Below, piece by piece: positions 1-8,606 of a DNA stretch of 64,000 bases (position 1 is the stretch's first letter; each line of letters opens with the position of its first letter). This DNA is from an uncultured Lachnospiraceae bacterium (GTDB taxonomy: Bacteria > Bacillota > Clostridia > Lachnospirales > Lachnospiraceae). The translations under genes were made by a program, and so were the position numbers. The stretch lies in assembly GCA_944383545.1 (NCBI GenBank), contig CALWPY010000004.1, positions 62,001 to 126,000 on the forward strand, read 5' to 3'. Under the pieces are notes generated by a model, which saw nothing but the letters and a program-made list of their open reading frames with translations, was not told the DNA's origin and did not search any database.

Positions 1-1459
1 AAAGTGCCTGAAATACCTTTGCCGCTTCATTTCCAATTCTTTCATCAGCCGTCATTATGGAAAGGTCCGTATATAATCTCGAGGTTTTTTCATTATAGTT
101 TCCGGTACCTATCTGAGTCACATATTTTATTTCATCTCCCTTTTTAAGGGTTATAAGACACAGCTTTGAATGTACCTTAAGCCCGTCAAGTCCATAGATT
201 ACATGGCAGCCTGCCTGTTCCAGAGTTCTTGACCATTCAATGTTATTTTCCTCATCGAATCTCGCTTTAAGCTCAACTAATACATCTACCTGCTTTCCGT
301 TTTCAGCCGCCTCAACAAGCGCCTCAATTACCTTGCTGTGCTTTGCCAGTCTGTAAAGAGTCATCTTTATGGATACTACATCCGGGTCATTTGCGGCTTC
401 ACGAAGCATATTTAAAAACGGTCTTATACTCTCATACGGATAAGAAAGAAGCTTATCTTTTTCCATAATCTGAGGAATTAAAGGTTTTGATTCATCAAAC
501 CCGGGTGACTTCTGAGGCACTCTCCTGTCATAAAAGAGCTCTGTCTTATGTCTTAATATATCCTGAATATCAGATACAAACGAAAGGTCAAGCGGTGAGC
601 CTATTTTAAATCTCTTATCTTTATCGATACTTATGTATGCCCCCAGTTTGTCAAGCACCTTTGTATCCAGTTCCCTGCTGTATTCCATTCTTACAGGACA
701 AAGCTTACGTCTCAGCTTTATCACCTCGGCCATATGGTCCCTGTAGTTAAGTTCCTCATCATATACCTTATCGGCATCAATATCCGCATTTCTTGTAACT
801 CTTATAAGAGACTTGCTTGTGACTTCAAATCCTCTGAACACATCGGGAATAAAATGAAGAATAAGTTCCTCTGCCAGCATATAATATCCATCAGTACCCG
901 GAATCTCTATAAGTCTTTTGAACATTCCGCTGTTGCATGGAATTATACCCAGTCTCTCCTTGTCACTCTTTGTTTTAAGTACTGCAACCGCATATATTTC
1001 CTTGTTTTTAATGAACGGGAATGGCTGTTTCTTGCTTACCATTATAGGTGATAAAAGCGGGAGAATTTCCTGTTCAAAATATTTTTTAAGATATTCTGCA
1101 TGATTTTCATTTAATCTTGCAAAATTGATAAGCTTTATTCCATGCTTTTCAATCTCGGCCATAAGATTCACATATGCATTATCTTTCCTGGCTCCCAACT
1201 CCTTAACCCTTTTTACTACTGCGTTAATCTGTTCCTCCGCAGTCATATTTGTTTTATTTTCCTTTGGATTGTCCTGAAGCAGCATCTGGTCCGTAAGCGA
1301 GCCGACTCTTACCATAAAAAACTCATCCAGATTGCTCTGATAAATGGAAAGAAAGCTCAGCCTTTCGCAAAGAGGCACAGCCTCATCTTCAGCTTCTTCC
1401 AGAACTCTTTCATTAAATTTCAGCCATGACAGCTCTCTGTTTACAAATAATTCTGACAT
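1..1459 (-). CDS. ppk1: Polyphosphate kinase (PPK1), C-terminus beyond the window
   Basis: Reversible transfer of the ATP gamma-phosphate to inorganic polyphosphate. About 486 residues are visible, starting MSELFVNRELSWLKFN, a typical PPK1 N-terminus. The segment KVHSKLCLI places a histidine at about residue 430, where PPK1 enzymes carry the autophosphorylated catalytic histidine, followed by an IGTGNYNEKTSRLYTDL segment typical of the phospholipase D-like catalytic domain. The C-terminal domain lies outside the window, so the gene is cut by the edge and not broken. The ATG at 1459 follows AAGGATAAGGACT and lies 16 bp after the CorA stop, so the two are probably co-transcribed. Family assignment is secure from motifs. 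Confidence 0.95.
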   Translation of the reverse strand, partial: MSELFVNRELSWLKFNERVLEEAEDEAVPLCERLSFLSIYQSNLDEFFMVRVGSLTDQMLLQDNPKENKTNMTAEEQINAVVKRVKELGARKDNAYVNLMAEIEKHGIKLINFARLNENHAEYLKKYFEQEILPLLSPIMVSKKQPFPFIKNKEIYAVAVLKTKSDKERLGIIPCNSGMFKRLIEIPGTDGYYMLAEELILHFIPDVFRGFEVTSKSLIRVTRNADIDADKVYDEELNYRDHMAEVIKLRRKLCPVRMEYSRELDTKVLDKLGAYISIDKDKRFKIGSPLDLSFVSDIQDILRHKTELFYDRRVPQKSPGFDESKPLIPQIMEKDKLLSYPYESIRPFLNMLREAANDPDVVSIKMTLYRLAKHSKVIEALVEAAENGKQVDVLVELKARFDEENNIEWSRTLEQAGCHVIYGLDGLKVHSKLCLITLKKGDEIKYVTQIGTGNYNEKTSRLYTDLSIMTADERIGNEAAKVFQAL

Positions 1460-1475
1460 AGTCCTTATCCTTTCT

Positions 1476-2387
1476 TTATAATATTTTCTTCTTTTTAAAT
1501 ATAAGTATACATATTATAACCACTAAAACACAAACAACAATAACATACGGATATCCGTTTTCCAGCTCAGGCATATTTTTGAAGTTCATTCCATACCAGC
1601 TTGTTATAAGAGTAAGCGGAAGTATTATTGTTGAAATAACGGTCAAAACCTGCATATTTTTATTCTGGTTTGCATCAACCTGTGCCTGATAGGCATCTCT
1701 TACCTGCAATGCATATTCCAGAAGATATATGGTCTTATCCTTATATCTTTCTGCCCTGTTTGAGACAACTCCGAAATATCTGAGCTGTTTCTTAGCAAAA
1801 AAGTTATTTTCATTATCCTCAAGCTCATTTCCCATATCGGAAAGCTGGTCATAATAGTTTCTGAGTGTAAGGAGTGCTTTTCTCACAGGCATAAGCTTAC
1901 TGTGAAAATCCATGGTCTTTCCGTTTGTAATATCCTCCTCCATCTTCATAAGAGTATTTTCATACTGCTCCAGAAGGATATTATCACGTTTCATGATATA
2001 AAGCATAAAATTATAAATAAACATCGCCATGGAATCTGCCTGATGTATCTTTTCTCTCTGAATCGCCTGCACAATTCTCAGTGAAAAATCCTCATCATCC
2101 GCAATAATCATATTATTTTTATCTATAAAAAACTGGAGTCTGTACCGCTTCCCCAACACATCCAAAAGTTTTGGTGCGGCTATTGTTCCGGTAATATACT
2201 CCTGCTGTGTCTCCACCTTGCAGAATTCAACCTGACGTGCTTCAATTTCTCCCTCATGAACTATTCCCAGTTTGTTTAAAATATCTCTGCACTCATTAAA
2301 TTTTACAACGTAAAGCAGGGGAGACGTGTCATATGTTTCTTCATTCTCCTCTATTGCCTCCAAAGTTTCACCTAATCTGTAAATCAT
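1476..2387 (-). CDS. corA: CorA-family divalent metal (Mg2+/Co2+) transporter
   Basis: A 303-residue protein with a long soluble, helical N-terminal part and two membrane segments near the C-terminus. The CorA signature GMN is at residues 266-268 (SWYGMNF), just after the first membrane helix and followed by the short acidic periplasmic loop MPELENGYPY, as expected of the pentameric CorA channel. The tail ends in KKKK, a usual cytoplasmic basic tail. The start has GAGG seven bases upstream. It probably heads a two-gene unit with ppk1. Metal specificity cannot be read from the sequence. A 275-bp AT-rich spacer separates it from the divergent membrane phosphatase gene. Confidence 0.9.
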   Translation of the reverse strand: MIYRLGETLEAIEENEETYDTSPLLYVVKFNECRDILNKLGIVHEGEIEARQVEFCKVETQQEYITGTIAAPKLLDVLGKRYRLQFFIDKNNMIIADDEDFSLRIVQAIQREKIHQADSMAMFIYNFMLYIMKRDNILLEQYENTLMKMEEDITNGKTMDFHSKLMPVRKALLTLRNYYDQLSDMGNELEDNENNFFAKKQLRYFGVVSNRAERYKDKTIYLLEYALQVRDAYQAQVDANQNKNMQVLTVISTIILPLTLITSWYGMNFKNMPELENGYPYVIVVCVLVVIICILIFKKKKIL

Positions 2388-2589
2388 TTTTAAGCCTCGC
2401 TACTTAACCTGCGCAACATTTTTTTACATTTTAAGACAAATATCGCGTATTATACACAGTTATTAAACATTTTAACATTTATTATAATAAAATTATACCA
2501 CATAAACGTAAAATATATATTAAAAATATGTAAAGTTATGATTTTTTGTTATATGCCGTTATCTTAATTAATATTTAATAATTATTGTT

Positions 2590-2618
2590 TTGACATTGAT
2601 TGATTTTTATTTTATGAT
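2590..2618 (+). promoter_or_regulatory. Sigma-A-type promoter for the PAP2/glycosyltransferase pair
   Basis: TTGACA (2590-2595), a 17-bp spacer and TATGAT (2613-2618), 45 bp before the start codon at 2663. The rest of 2388-2589 is very AT-rich spacer between divergent genes in which I see no further clear element. Confidence 0.6.
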
Positions 2619-2662
2619 GTTGTCATTGAATTATAATATTCCAAAAACAAACGAGGATTTTT

Positions 2663-3304
2663 ATGAAAGAGTTTATTTCAAAAAACAGGCATATTCTTTG
2701 GGTTTTATATGTACCTGTATATTTTATATGTTTTTTCCTTCTGGAGCAGAGAACTGATGTCGATTTTAACATCATACACTGCAGTCTCGATGATAAAATT
2801 CCATTTATAGAATATTTTATTATACCTTATTATTTATGGTTTGCTTATGTGGCAGTAACTGTGGTTTTATTTGCCTTGTTTGATGTGCCAGGTTTTAAAA
2901 AATTAGTGCCTTATCTTGTATTAGGAATGACAATATTTCTCATTGTATCTGCCGTTTATCCAAATATGCTGATGCTTCGTCCTGAAACATTTCCACGGGA
3001 AAACTTCTGTACGGACCTTGTAAGGGCACTTTATAAGACGGACACCTCAACTAATGTCCTTCCAAGCATACACGTTTATAATTCAATATGCGTGTATGTT
3101 GCAATCCACAGATGCAGTTTTGGAAAAAAACACAATCTGCTTAGAATATACTGCTTTATTCTTACCGTACTTATTATTATGTCAACCGTATTTTTAAAGC
3201 AGCATTCGGTGATTGATGTATTAACTGCATTTATTATGGCTATAATTTTATATATTCCTATATATTCCAAAAAATTTGTGAAAAAGAAAAAGGGAGCAGA
3301 GTGA
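2663..3304 (+). CDS. PAP2-superfamily membrane phosphatase-like protein
   Basis: A 213-residue integral membrane protein with about five or six hydrophobic helices. Two pieces of the PAP2 signature are visible: PSIHV (residues about 134-138), resembling the PSxH motif, and KQHSVIDV (about 179-186), resembling the SxxxHxxxD motif that provides the catalytic histidine and aspartate. The family dephosphorylates lipid phosphates such as phosphatidic acid or undecaprenyl pyrophosphate, or transfers headgroups like inositol phosphorylceramide synthases; the substrate here is unknown. The stop codon overlaps the start of the next gene (TGATG), so it is translationally coupled to a glycosyltransferase, which suggests a role in lipid-linked glycan metabolism. 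The start has GAGG six bases upstream. Confidence 0.75.
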   Translation: MKEFISKNRHILWVLYVPVYFICFFLLEQRTDVDFNIIHCSLDDKIPFIEYFIIPYYLWFAYVAVTVVLFALFDVPGFKKLVPYLVLGMTIFLIVSAVYPNMLMLRPETFPRENFCTDLVRALYKTDTSTNVLPSIHVYNSICVYVAIHRCSFGKKHNLLRIYCFILTVLIIMSTVFLKQHSVIDVLTAFIMAIILYIPIYSKKFVKKKKGAE

Positions 3305-4335
3305 TGTCAGAAAAATCAAATACAATTCTAACCATTACAATACCTTGCTACAATTCAGAAGCATATCTTGACCGTGCCGTAAAATCCACTCTTATCGGAC
3401 TTCCTGGAATTGAGGTCATAATCGTAGATGACGGCTCTACAGACGGCACACCAAAAAAAGCTGATGATTATGCTGCAGCGTATCCTGAAATAATAAAAGT
3501 AATCCACAAAGAAAACGGCGGACACGGCGATGCGGTCATGACCGGTTTAAATGCAGCAACAGGAAAATACTTTAAGGTACTTGACAGTGACGACTGGCTC
3601 GGCAGAAAGGCACTTGCCGCAGTCATAAGCTTTCTTACCGCAAATGACGGTGTTCACTCTGATTTTGACATGATAATATCAGACTATGTATATGAAAAAG
3701 TGGGCAAACACAAGAAAAATCGCATAGGTTACAGGAGAGCCATGCCGGTAAGAACTTCATTTTCCTGGGATAATCTGAAGCACTTTAAACCATGGCAGAA
3801 CATCCTCATGCATTCCGTAATATATCGTACAAAGCTTTTAAGGGAAACAGGCCTTACCCTCCCTAAGCATACATTTTATGTGGATAATATTTACGTATAC
3901 CATCCGCTTCCATACATTAAAAAAATGTATTATCTGGACGTGGATTTATACCATTACTATATAGGAAGAGATGACCAGTCAGTAGCAGAAAAAAACATGC
4001 TGAAGCGAATCGACCAACAGCTCCTTGTTACCAGACTTCTTATCGAAGATCATCAGCTTAGAACTATCGAAAACAAAAAACTAAGACGATATATGAGCAA
4101 ATATCTTGCAATAATGATGACTGTCTCGACTGCATTTTTACTTAAAGACGGCTCAAAAGAAGCCATGAAGAAAAGAGACGATTTGTGGCATTTCCTAAAA
4201 AAAGAGCATAAATACCAGTATAAATATGTTCAAAAAATTTTCCTTGGCCGTGCAATGCAGATGAAAAGCGCTCCCGGCAAAGCAATTATTCTTTTAGGTT
4301 ATACCATAGCACAGAAATTATTAGGTTTTAACTAA
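3304..4335 (+). CDS. Family 2 glycosyltransferase
   Basis: A soluble protein of 343 residues with a GT-A fold N-terminus: TIPCYNSEAYLDRAV, the nucleotide-binding DDGSTDGT (about residues 40-47), GGHGDAVMTGL and the metal-binding LDSDDW (about 92-97). The C-terminal third is basic and helical. I start it at the ATG at 3304, which overlaps the upstream TGA and has GGGAG seven bases upstream; a GTG three bases earlier is less well spaced. The donor and acceptor sugars cannot be told from the sequence. The coupled PAP2-like gene points to a cell-surface or lipid glycan. Confidence 0.85.
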   Translation: MSEKSNTILTITIPCYNSEAYLDRAVKSTLIGLPGIEVIIVDDGSTDGTPKKADDYAAAYPEIIKVIHKENGGHGDAVMTGLNAATGKYFKVLDSDDWLGRKALAAVISFLTANDGVHSDFDMIISDYVYEKVGKHKKNRIGYRRAMPVRTSFSWDNLKHFKPWQNILMHSVIYRTKLLRETGLTLPKHTFYVDNIYVYHPLPYIKKMYYLDVDLYHYYIGRDDQSVAEKNMLKRIDQQLLVTRLLIEDHQLRTIENKKLRRYMSKYLAIMMTVSTAFLLKDGSKEAMKKRDDLWHFLKKEHKYQYKYVQKIFLGRAMQMKSAPGKAIILLGYTIAQKLLGFN

Positions 4336-4340
4336 ATTTA

Positions 4341-4375
4341 AAAATCCCCGGTTACTACTCCCGAGGATTTTTTTT
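4341..4375 (+). terminator. Rho-independent terminator after the glycosyltransferase
   Basis: Stem AAAATCC-C-CGG paired with CCG-A-GGATTTT (one mismatch), loop of nine bases, then a run of T. It overlaps the 3' end of the convergent DUF2304 gene. Confidence 0.75.
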
Positions 4376-4717
4376 AGTCTCATTATTTTTATCAGAGGAA
4401 AGGATCGCAATCTTTTGAACAAGCTCCTTAAGTTTATATTCAAGCTGGGAAATCTGCACTGTAAGCTGAAACAGTCTCACAATTAATATAAATATGATTA
4501 TAAGAAATATCATATTAACCGGTGACTGCACACCAATCAGCTCAGCCAATTCAGTTACAATCTGTGGAAATACCGCTATCACAATTATTCCCACCGAAAA
4601 AAGTATCCAAAATATCGAATATTCTATCTGCACCTTGGATGAACGTATTTTTTTTATCATACTTATCATAGTAATGAACGAAAAAAGAATCAGAAGAATT
4701 CTGAGTACTATTGACAT
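4355..4717 (-). CDS. DUF2304-type small membrane protein
   Basis: A 120-residue protein with three hydrophobic helices (about 3-21, 32-51 and 65-88) and a charged C-terminal tail that looks helical (QLEYKLKELVQKI). The arrangement and the I-x-YSIFW segment match DUF2304 proteins, which commonly sit beside dolichol-phosphate-mannose-synthase-like glycosyltransferases, as here: the upstream glycosyltransferase ends 11 bp before this start. AGGAGG lies eight bases upstream of the ATG. Function unknown; presumably an accessory membrane factor for that glycosyltransferase. Confidence 0.75.
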   Translation of the reverse strand: MSIVLRILLILFSFITMISMIKKIRSSKVQIEYSIFWILFSVGIIVIAVFPQIVTELAELIGVQSPVNMIFLIIIFILIVRLFQLTVQISQLEYKLKELVQKIAILSSDKNNETKKNPRE

Positions 4718-4728
4718 TTAAGGTCCTC

Positions 4729-5415
4729 CTATCTCTTTCTGAAATTATTAATAAGAACAATGGAAATTATCATTCTTACCATATATATCATTGAACGTGA
4801 CAGATTGAGATAGCTTTCTCCCGCTGTTCTCTCATCCATCGTAACCTGTACGCTTTCTACCTTTGCACCCTGCTTAATAAGAAATGATACAGTATCAGGC
4901 TCCGGTCCGTAATTAATATTTGCCGCAAACTCATGTATCATTTTTCTGTTATACATTCTCATACCGGATGTAGGGTCCGTAAGATGCTTTCCTGTTGTAA
5001 GTTTAATTGCACCCGATATAAGCCTGCTTCCAAGCATTCTCATGCTCCACGGCTTCTTTTCTGTTTCAAAACGCGAAGCAATCACAATATCATCATTGTT
5101 TTCCTGTATTTTTTTCAGCATATCGGAAATATATTTAGGATTATGCTGACCATCCGCATCGAGCTGAACAGCATAGTCATACCCGTTTAAATCTGCATAT
5201 TTAAGGCCTGTCTGAAAAGCTCCTGCCAGTCCCAGATTCACAGGCAGGTCCACTATATTATAGCCATGCCCGTGACATATCTCGGAAGTTTTGTCCTTTG
5301 AACCGTCATTTATTATCACATAATCATATTCACTGTAATTAGAAATAAGATTATCTATAACTGCCTCTATGTTTTCTTCTTCATTATAGGCAGGTATTAT
5401 TACAAGTACCTTCAT
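4729..5415 (-). CDS. Family 2 glycosyltransferase, DPM1/polyprenyl-phosphate type
   Basis: A 228-residue GT-A enzyme: VIIPAYNEEENIEAVI, NDGSKDKT (about 36-43), NLGLAGAFQTGL and the DADGQHNP metal-binding motif (about 86-93). It then has a MRMLGSRLISG segment and one hydrophobic stretch near the C-terminus. The length and motifs are those of dolichyl/undecaprenyl-phosphate hexose synthases that load a sugar onto a lipid phosphate. The DUF2304 partner immediately downstream supports this. The actual sugar is unknown. Confidence 0.8.
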   Translation of the reverse strand: MKVLVIIPAYNEEENIEAVIDNLISNYSEYDYVIINDGSKDKTSEICHGHGYNIVDLPVNLGLAGAFQTGLKYADLNGYDYAVQLDADGQHNPKYISDMLKKIQENNDDIVIASRFETEKKPWSMRMLGSRLISGAIKLTTGKHLTDPTSGMRMYNRKMIHEFAANINYGPEPDTVSFLIKQGAKVESVQVTMDERTAGESYLNLSRSMIYMVRMIISIVLINNFRKR

Positions 5416-5482
5416 CAGTAATTACTCCTGTCCGGCAAAAATCCGCCGTTTTATTATTGTGTCAACTGTGAGTTCTGCTTTT

Positions 5483-6295
5483 TTACTTGTCCGTTTTATT
5501 GTATTTCTCGCTTTTTGCATAAATTTTTGTAAGTAATAAAGCTATAGGTCTGCACCAGAATTTTGAAAATAATTCTAAATCTTCGCTCCGTCTTCCGTCA
5601 TCCATTATTATTTCGGAGGTTGTGGAGTCCTCATGGATTCTGTGATGCATAAGCACCTTTGGTATATAAACAAAATCTCCCTTTTCTTTTGAAAGCCTCT
5701 CCCATGCTTCCCAATCCAGATTGCTCAAAAGTCCCACCTTAAATATAGGCTGTTCGAGATTTTCCATGCAGTAGGTAACTGACGGGCAGCAGATTGCATT
5801 ACCAAAGCCTAAAACCCTTCTCCTGACAAATTTTACTGACTGAAATTTCCGTATTCTTAAAGGTCTCAGAAGGTTTCTTTTTACGGCTACAAGACCTTTA
5901 TTTTCAACACAGATTCCATTTCTTATCTCACCGTAATCAGTAAATGCAATAAGAGGTTTTGTGCGATGCCTCACCTCTTTTAATACGCTTTCCAGATAAC
6001 GGCTGTCATATATATCGTCCTGATGAGCAATGGTGACATATTTAGTATCGCATTTTGACACTGCAAAATTCCAGTCCTGGGCAATACCGCCCTCACCCTC
6101 ATTAATATAGAGAGGAAGATTATATTTTTTTGCCATATCCTCTATACTTTCATTGGGTGTTGAAGTTATCATTATTATTTTGCCTGAAATAGTCTGATTT
6201 ATAAGCGATTTTATACAATCCTCAAGATAAGGACTTTCCTTATATGCACATATAGCAAAGGTATGAATTCCCTGTTTTAATTTTTTCTGTTTCAT
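5483..6295 (-). CDS. Family 2 glycosyltransferase
   Basis: A protein of about 270 residues. Motifs are TFAICAYKESPYLEDCI at the N-terminus, a central VTIAHQDDIYD in which QDD takes the place of the usual DxD, and a later DWEAW segment. This looks like rhamnosyl/galactosyl GT2 enzymes of surface polysaccharides. I prefer the ATG at 6295; a GTG at 6328 in the same frame would add 11 residues but falls inside a dispersed hairpin repeat. The spacing to the downstream glycosyltransferase is 67 bp. Acceptor unknown. Confidence 0.8.
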   Translation of the reverse strand: MKQKKLKQGIHTFAICAYKESPYLEDCIKSLINQTISGKIIMITSTPNESIEDMAKKYNLPLYINEGEGGIAQDWNFAVSKCDTKYVTIAHQDDIYDSRYLESVLKEVRHRTKPLIAFTDYGEIRNGICVENKGLVAVKRNLLRPLRIRKFQSVKFVRRRVLGFGNAICCPSVTYCMENLEQPIFKVGLLSNLDWEAWERLSKEKGDFVYIPKVLMHHRIHEDSTTSEIIMDDGRRSEDLELFSKFWCRPIALLLTKIYAKSEKYNKTDK

Positions 6296-6325
6296 AAATA
6301 CACCGTACCATATTTTATACGTTTT

Positions 6326-6390
6326 CACCAGCCCGAAGTGCTGATGGCTTAACCACAGTTATGTCGCAAAGCGATTTTATTTGCGATGTG
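6326..6390. repeat. Dispersed hairpin repeat, copy B
   Basis: Two hairpins side by side. The first (6329-6343) has stem CAGC/GCTG around CCGAAG. The second (6364-6386) has stem TCGCAAA/TTTGCGA around GCGATTTTA. It aligns almost base for base, without gaps, with the copy at 19455-19525: both start CACCA, share CCGAAG, TGATG and GCGATTTT, and differ mainly in stem bases that change on both sides. It lies upstream of the glycosyltransferase gene at 5483-6295 and may sit in its leader. Confidence 0.65.
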
Positions 6391-6428
6391 TCCATTTTAA
6401 CACGAGACATTTTCTATTACAAGTTAAT

Positions 6429-6869
6429 TTAACACTGCTTTTCAATCAGCTTATTTAAGCTTTCTTTTAAAAATTCATATCTCAATCTTTTTTCCTCTTT
6501 AGCAAAATGCACTTCCCTGAACTGCTCGGGATTTTCACTGTAATCCAGTTTTTCATCTCCAAACTGTTCGCTGGTTAAGTCAAATACGCAGTCATTTATA
6601 ACATTATAGCAGTGATAATTTCCTCCGCTGCGTAAAATCCCGTAAACCTTACCGCCAAATATGTCCTGAGCCAGAAATGCCGTGATTGAACATTGTCCCA
6701 GTGTTTTATTATCTTCATTCCACTCATGTCTCATTCTCGGTGCACATGTTTTGGCACACCATATTTCAGAGAGAAGGTCATATAACATTCTTGGATTTTT
6801 TATTGCTTTATACTCTTCGTTTACAGGAGAAACATCTGCCGTCTCCCAACCGTAAAAATTATAATTCAT
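6429..6869 (-). CDS. YunG-like conserved protein
   Basis: A soluble protein of 146 residues. It has a tryptophan-containing LLSEIWCAKTCAPR segment, then LGQCSITAFLAQDIFGG, HCYN and VFDLTSEQF. The pattern W...GQC..TALVVQD.FGG...H.(F/Y)N...DLT..QF is one I associate with the YunG family of uncharacterised proteins; the conserved Cys and His could form a cysteine-peptidase-like or amidase-like site, but that is inference. I start it at the ATG at 6869, which has AGGAG eight bases upstream; longer in-frame starts have no ribosome binding site. Confidence 0.6.
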   Translation of the reverse strand: MNYNFYGWETADVSPVNEEYKAIKNPRMLYDLLSEIWCAKTCAPRMRHEWNEDNKTLGQCSITAFLAQDIFGGKVYGILRSGGNYHCYNVINDCVFDLTSEQFGDEKLDYSENPEQFREVHFAKEEKRLRYEFLKESLNKLIEKQC

Positions 6870-6989
6870 TAATCTGCTCCTTTTAACTATCTCAATATAA
6901 CGGACATATCCATTATCAATTATTATATAATCTGCCTCCAATAATGGCAATTAAAACATTTACCGTAACAAAAAAATTCCCTGAAATGC

Positions 6990-7553
6990 TTAAATAAGCA
7001 TTCCAAGGAATTCCTCATGTATTCTTGTATCGCTTAAGAGCTCCGGGTGAAATGACATAGCGAGCTGATTATTGTACTTTACGGCAACAATATTATCATC
7101 CACCTTAGAGAGAATTTCTACATCTTCCCCGACACTTTCAATATATGGAGCCCGGATAAATTCCATAGGCACGTTTTTAAGTTTACCGAAATCCCCTTCG
7201 GTATAAAAGCTTTCCAACTGTCTGCCATATGCATTTCGCATAACGGTAACGGGAAGTGTTGCAAAATGCTTTCTGGTATCATTTGAAATTTTTTCTGCAA
7301 GCAGGATGAGTCCGGCACAGGTGGCAAGCACCGGTATACCGTCTTCAATCTTTTTCTTTAATATGTCAAACATATCAAGCTCTCTGATAAGTTTTCCCTG
7401 CACCGTGCTTTCCCCGCCGGGAAGAACAAGTCCGTCAAATTCCTGCAATACGTCTTTTTTCTTTCTAAGTTCAATTACCTCTGCCCCAAGGGAGGCGAGC
7501 ATTTTTTCATGCTCGATAAATGCCCCCTGAACGGCAAGCACCGCTATTTTCAT
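6990..7553 (-). CDS. pdxT: Pyridoxal 5'-phosphate synthase glutaminase subunit PdxT
   Basis: A class I glutamine amidotransferase of 187 residues that makes ammonia for PdxS in the DXP-independent PLP pathway. It begins MKIAVLAVQGAF with the AFxEH segment. It has LPGGEST (about 45-51), the nucleophile Cys79 in ATCAGL and FHPEL near residue 170 carrying the catalytic His-Glu pair. The start at 7553 has AAGGAAG upstream; the 13-codon in-frame extension lacks the family sequence. It follows pdxS by about 40 bp on the same transcript. Confidence 0.95.
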   Translation of the reverse strand: MKIAVLAVQGAFIEHEKMLASLGAEVIELRKKKDVLQEFDGLVLPGGESTVQGKLIRELDMFDILKKKIEDGIPVLATCAGLILLAEKISNDTRKHFATLPVTVMRNAYGRQLESFYTEGDFGKLKNVPMEFIRAPYIESVGEDVEILSKVDDNIVAVKYNNQLAMSFHPELLSDTRIHEEFLGMLI

Positions 7554-7595
7554 AAATCTTCCTTTCAAAAATCCACAATCACCGGGGTACATTAT

Positions 7596-8468
7596 TTATT
7601 TTCCACGCTCTTCCATAATAAGCTCTATTTCCTGCTCATTTATTCCTACCATTGCTTCTCCCAAGTCTTCTGAAAGCGAAGCTATAAGCTCTGCATCCTC
7701 AAAGTTTGCCACTGCCTTAACTATTGCCTGAGCTCGCTTAGCAGGATTTCCTGATTTAAATATTCCCGAGCCCACAAATACTCCCTCAGCTCCAAGCTGC
7801 ATCATAAGTGCGGCGTCAGCAGGAGTTGCAACTCCCCCGGCAGCAAAATTCACCACGGGGATTCTCTTATTTTCATGCACATAGCAGACTAAATCATAAG
7901 GCACCTGAAGTTTTTTAGCCTCCTCAAAAAGCTCATCTTCTCTGAGTGAAACTATCTTTGAAATTTCAGAATTCATCTTTCTCATGTGGCGCACTGCCTG
8001 AACAATGTCTCCTGTTCCCGGCTCACCCTTGGTACGAATCATGGAAGCTCCTTCATTAATTCTTCTTAACGCCTCACCTAAATCTCTTGCTCCGCATACA
8101 AAAGGCACATTAAATTTAGTCTTATCTATATGGTATACGTCATCTGCAGGCGAAAGCACTTCACTCTCATCGATATAATCTATTCCTATAGCCTGAAGAA
8201 TCTGGGCCTCCACAAAATGTCCTATACGGCACTTAGCCATAACAGGAATGCTTACGGCTTCCTGAATACCCTTAATCATCTTTGGGTCACTCATTCTTGA
8301 CACACCGCCTGCCGCACGAATGTCAGCAGGAATTCTTTCAAGTGCCATTACCGCACATGCCCCCGCTTCTTCGGCAATTTTTGCCTGCTCAGGTGTGGTG
8401 ACATCCATAATCACACCACCTTTTAACATCTGTGCAAGTTCCTTGTTTAAATCGTATCTCTTACCCAT
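7596..8468 (-). CDS. pdxS: Pyridoxal 5'-phosphate synthase lyase subunit PdxS
   Basis: The synthase subunit, 290 residues, which condenses ribose 5-phosphate, glyceraldehyde 3-phosphate and ammonia into PLP as a dodecamer with PdxT. Highly conserved family segments are present: [24 protein letters not shown], Lys79 in MAKCRIGH (Schiff-base lysine region), TKGEPGTGD (second active-site lysine), [17 protein letters not shown] and [17 protein letters not shown] precedes the ATG. It is first gene of pdxST, divergent from a PdxR-type regulator, with a palindrome in the shared promoter region. Confidence 0.97.
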   Translation of the reverse strand: MGKRYDLNKELAQMLKGGVIMDVTTPEQAKIAEEAGACAVMALERIPADIRAAGGVSRMSDPKMIKGIQEAVSIPVMAKCRIGHFVEAQILQAIGIDYIDESEVLSPADDVYHIDKTKFNVPFVCGARDLGEALRRINEGASMIRTKGEPGTGDIVQAVRHMRKMNSEISKIVSLREDELFEEAKKLQVPYDLVCYVHENKRIPVVNFAAGGVATPADAALMMQLGAEGVFVGSGIFKSGNPAKRAQAIVKAVANFEDAELIASLSEDLGEAMVGINEQEIELIMEERGK

Positions 8469-8519
8469 TTCTATCCTCCTAAGTGCTTATCAAATTTCTA
8501 TTGATGAATATCATGTGAT

Positions 8520-8536
8520 AGATTATAATATAATCT
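8520..8536. promoter_or_regulatory. Candidate PdxR operator: perfect palindrome between pdxS and the MocR-type regulator
   Basis: Perfect 17-bp palindrome AGATTATA-A-TATAATCT in the 138-bp divergent intergenic region. It holds TATAAT on both strands, so a protein bound here would cover a -10 box for pdxS and possibly one for the regulator. Further TATAAT boxes on the plus strand lie at 8558-8563 and 8570-8575. The link to PdxR is inferred from position. Confidence 0.45.
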
Positions 8537-8606
8537 GATTATATTGAAATATTCAGTTATAATATTTTTTATAATGCCAGTTTTTAATATAAAAGGAGAA
8601 ATCAGA

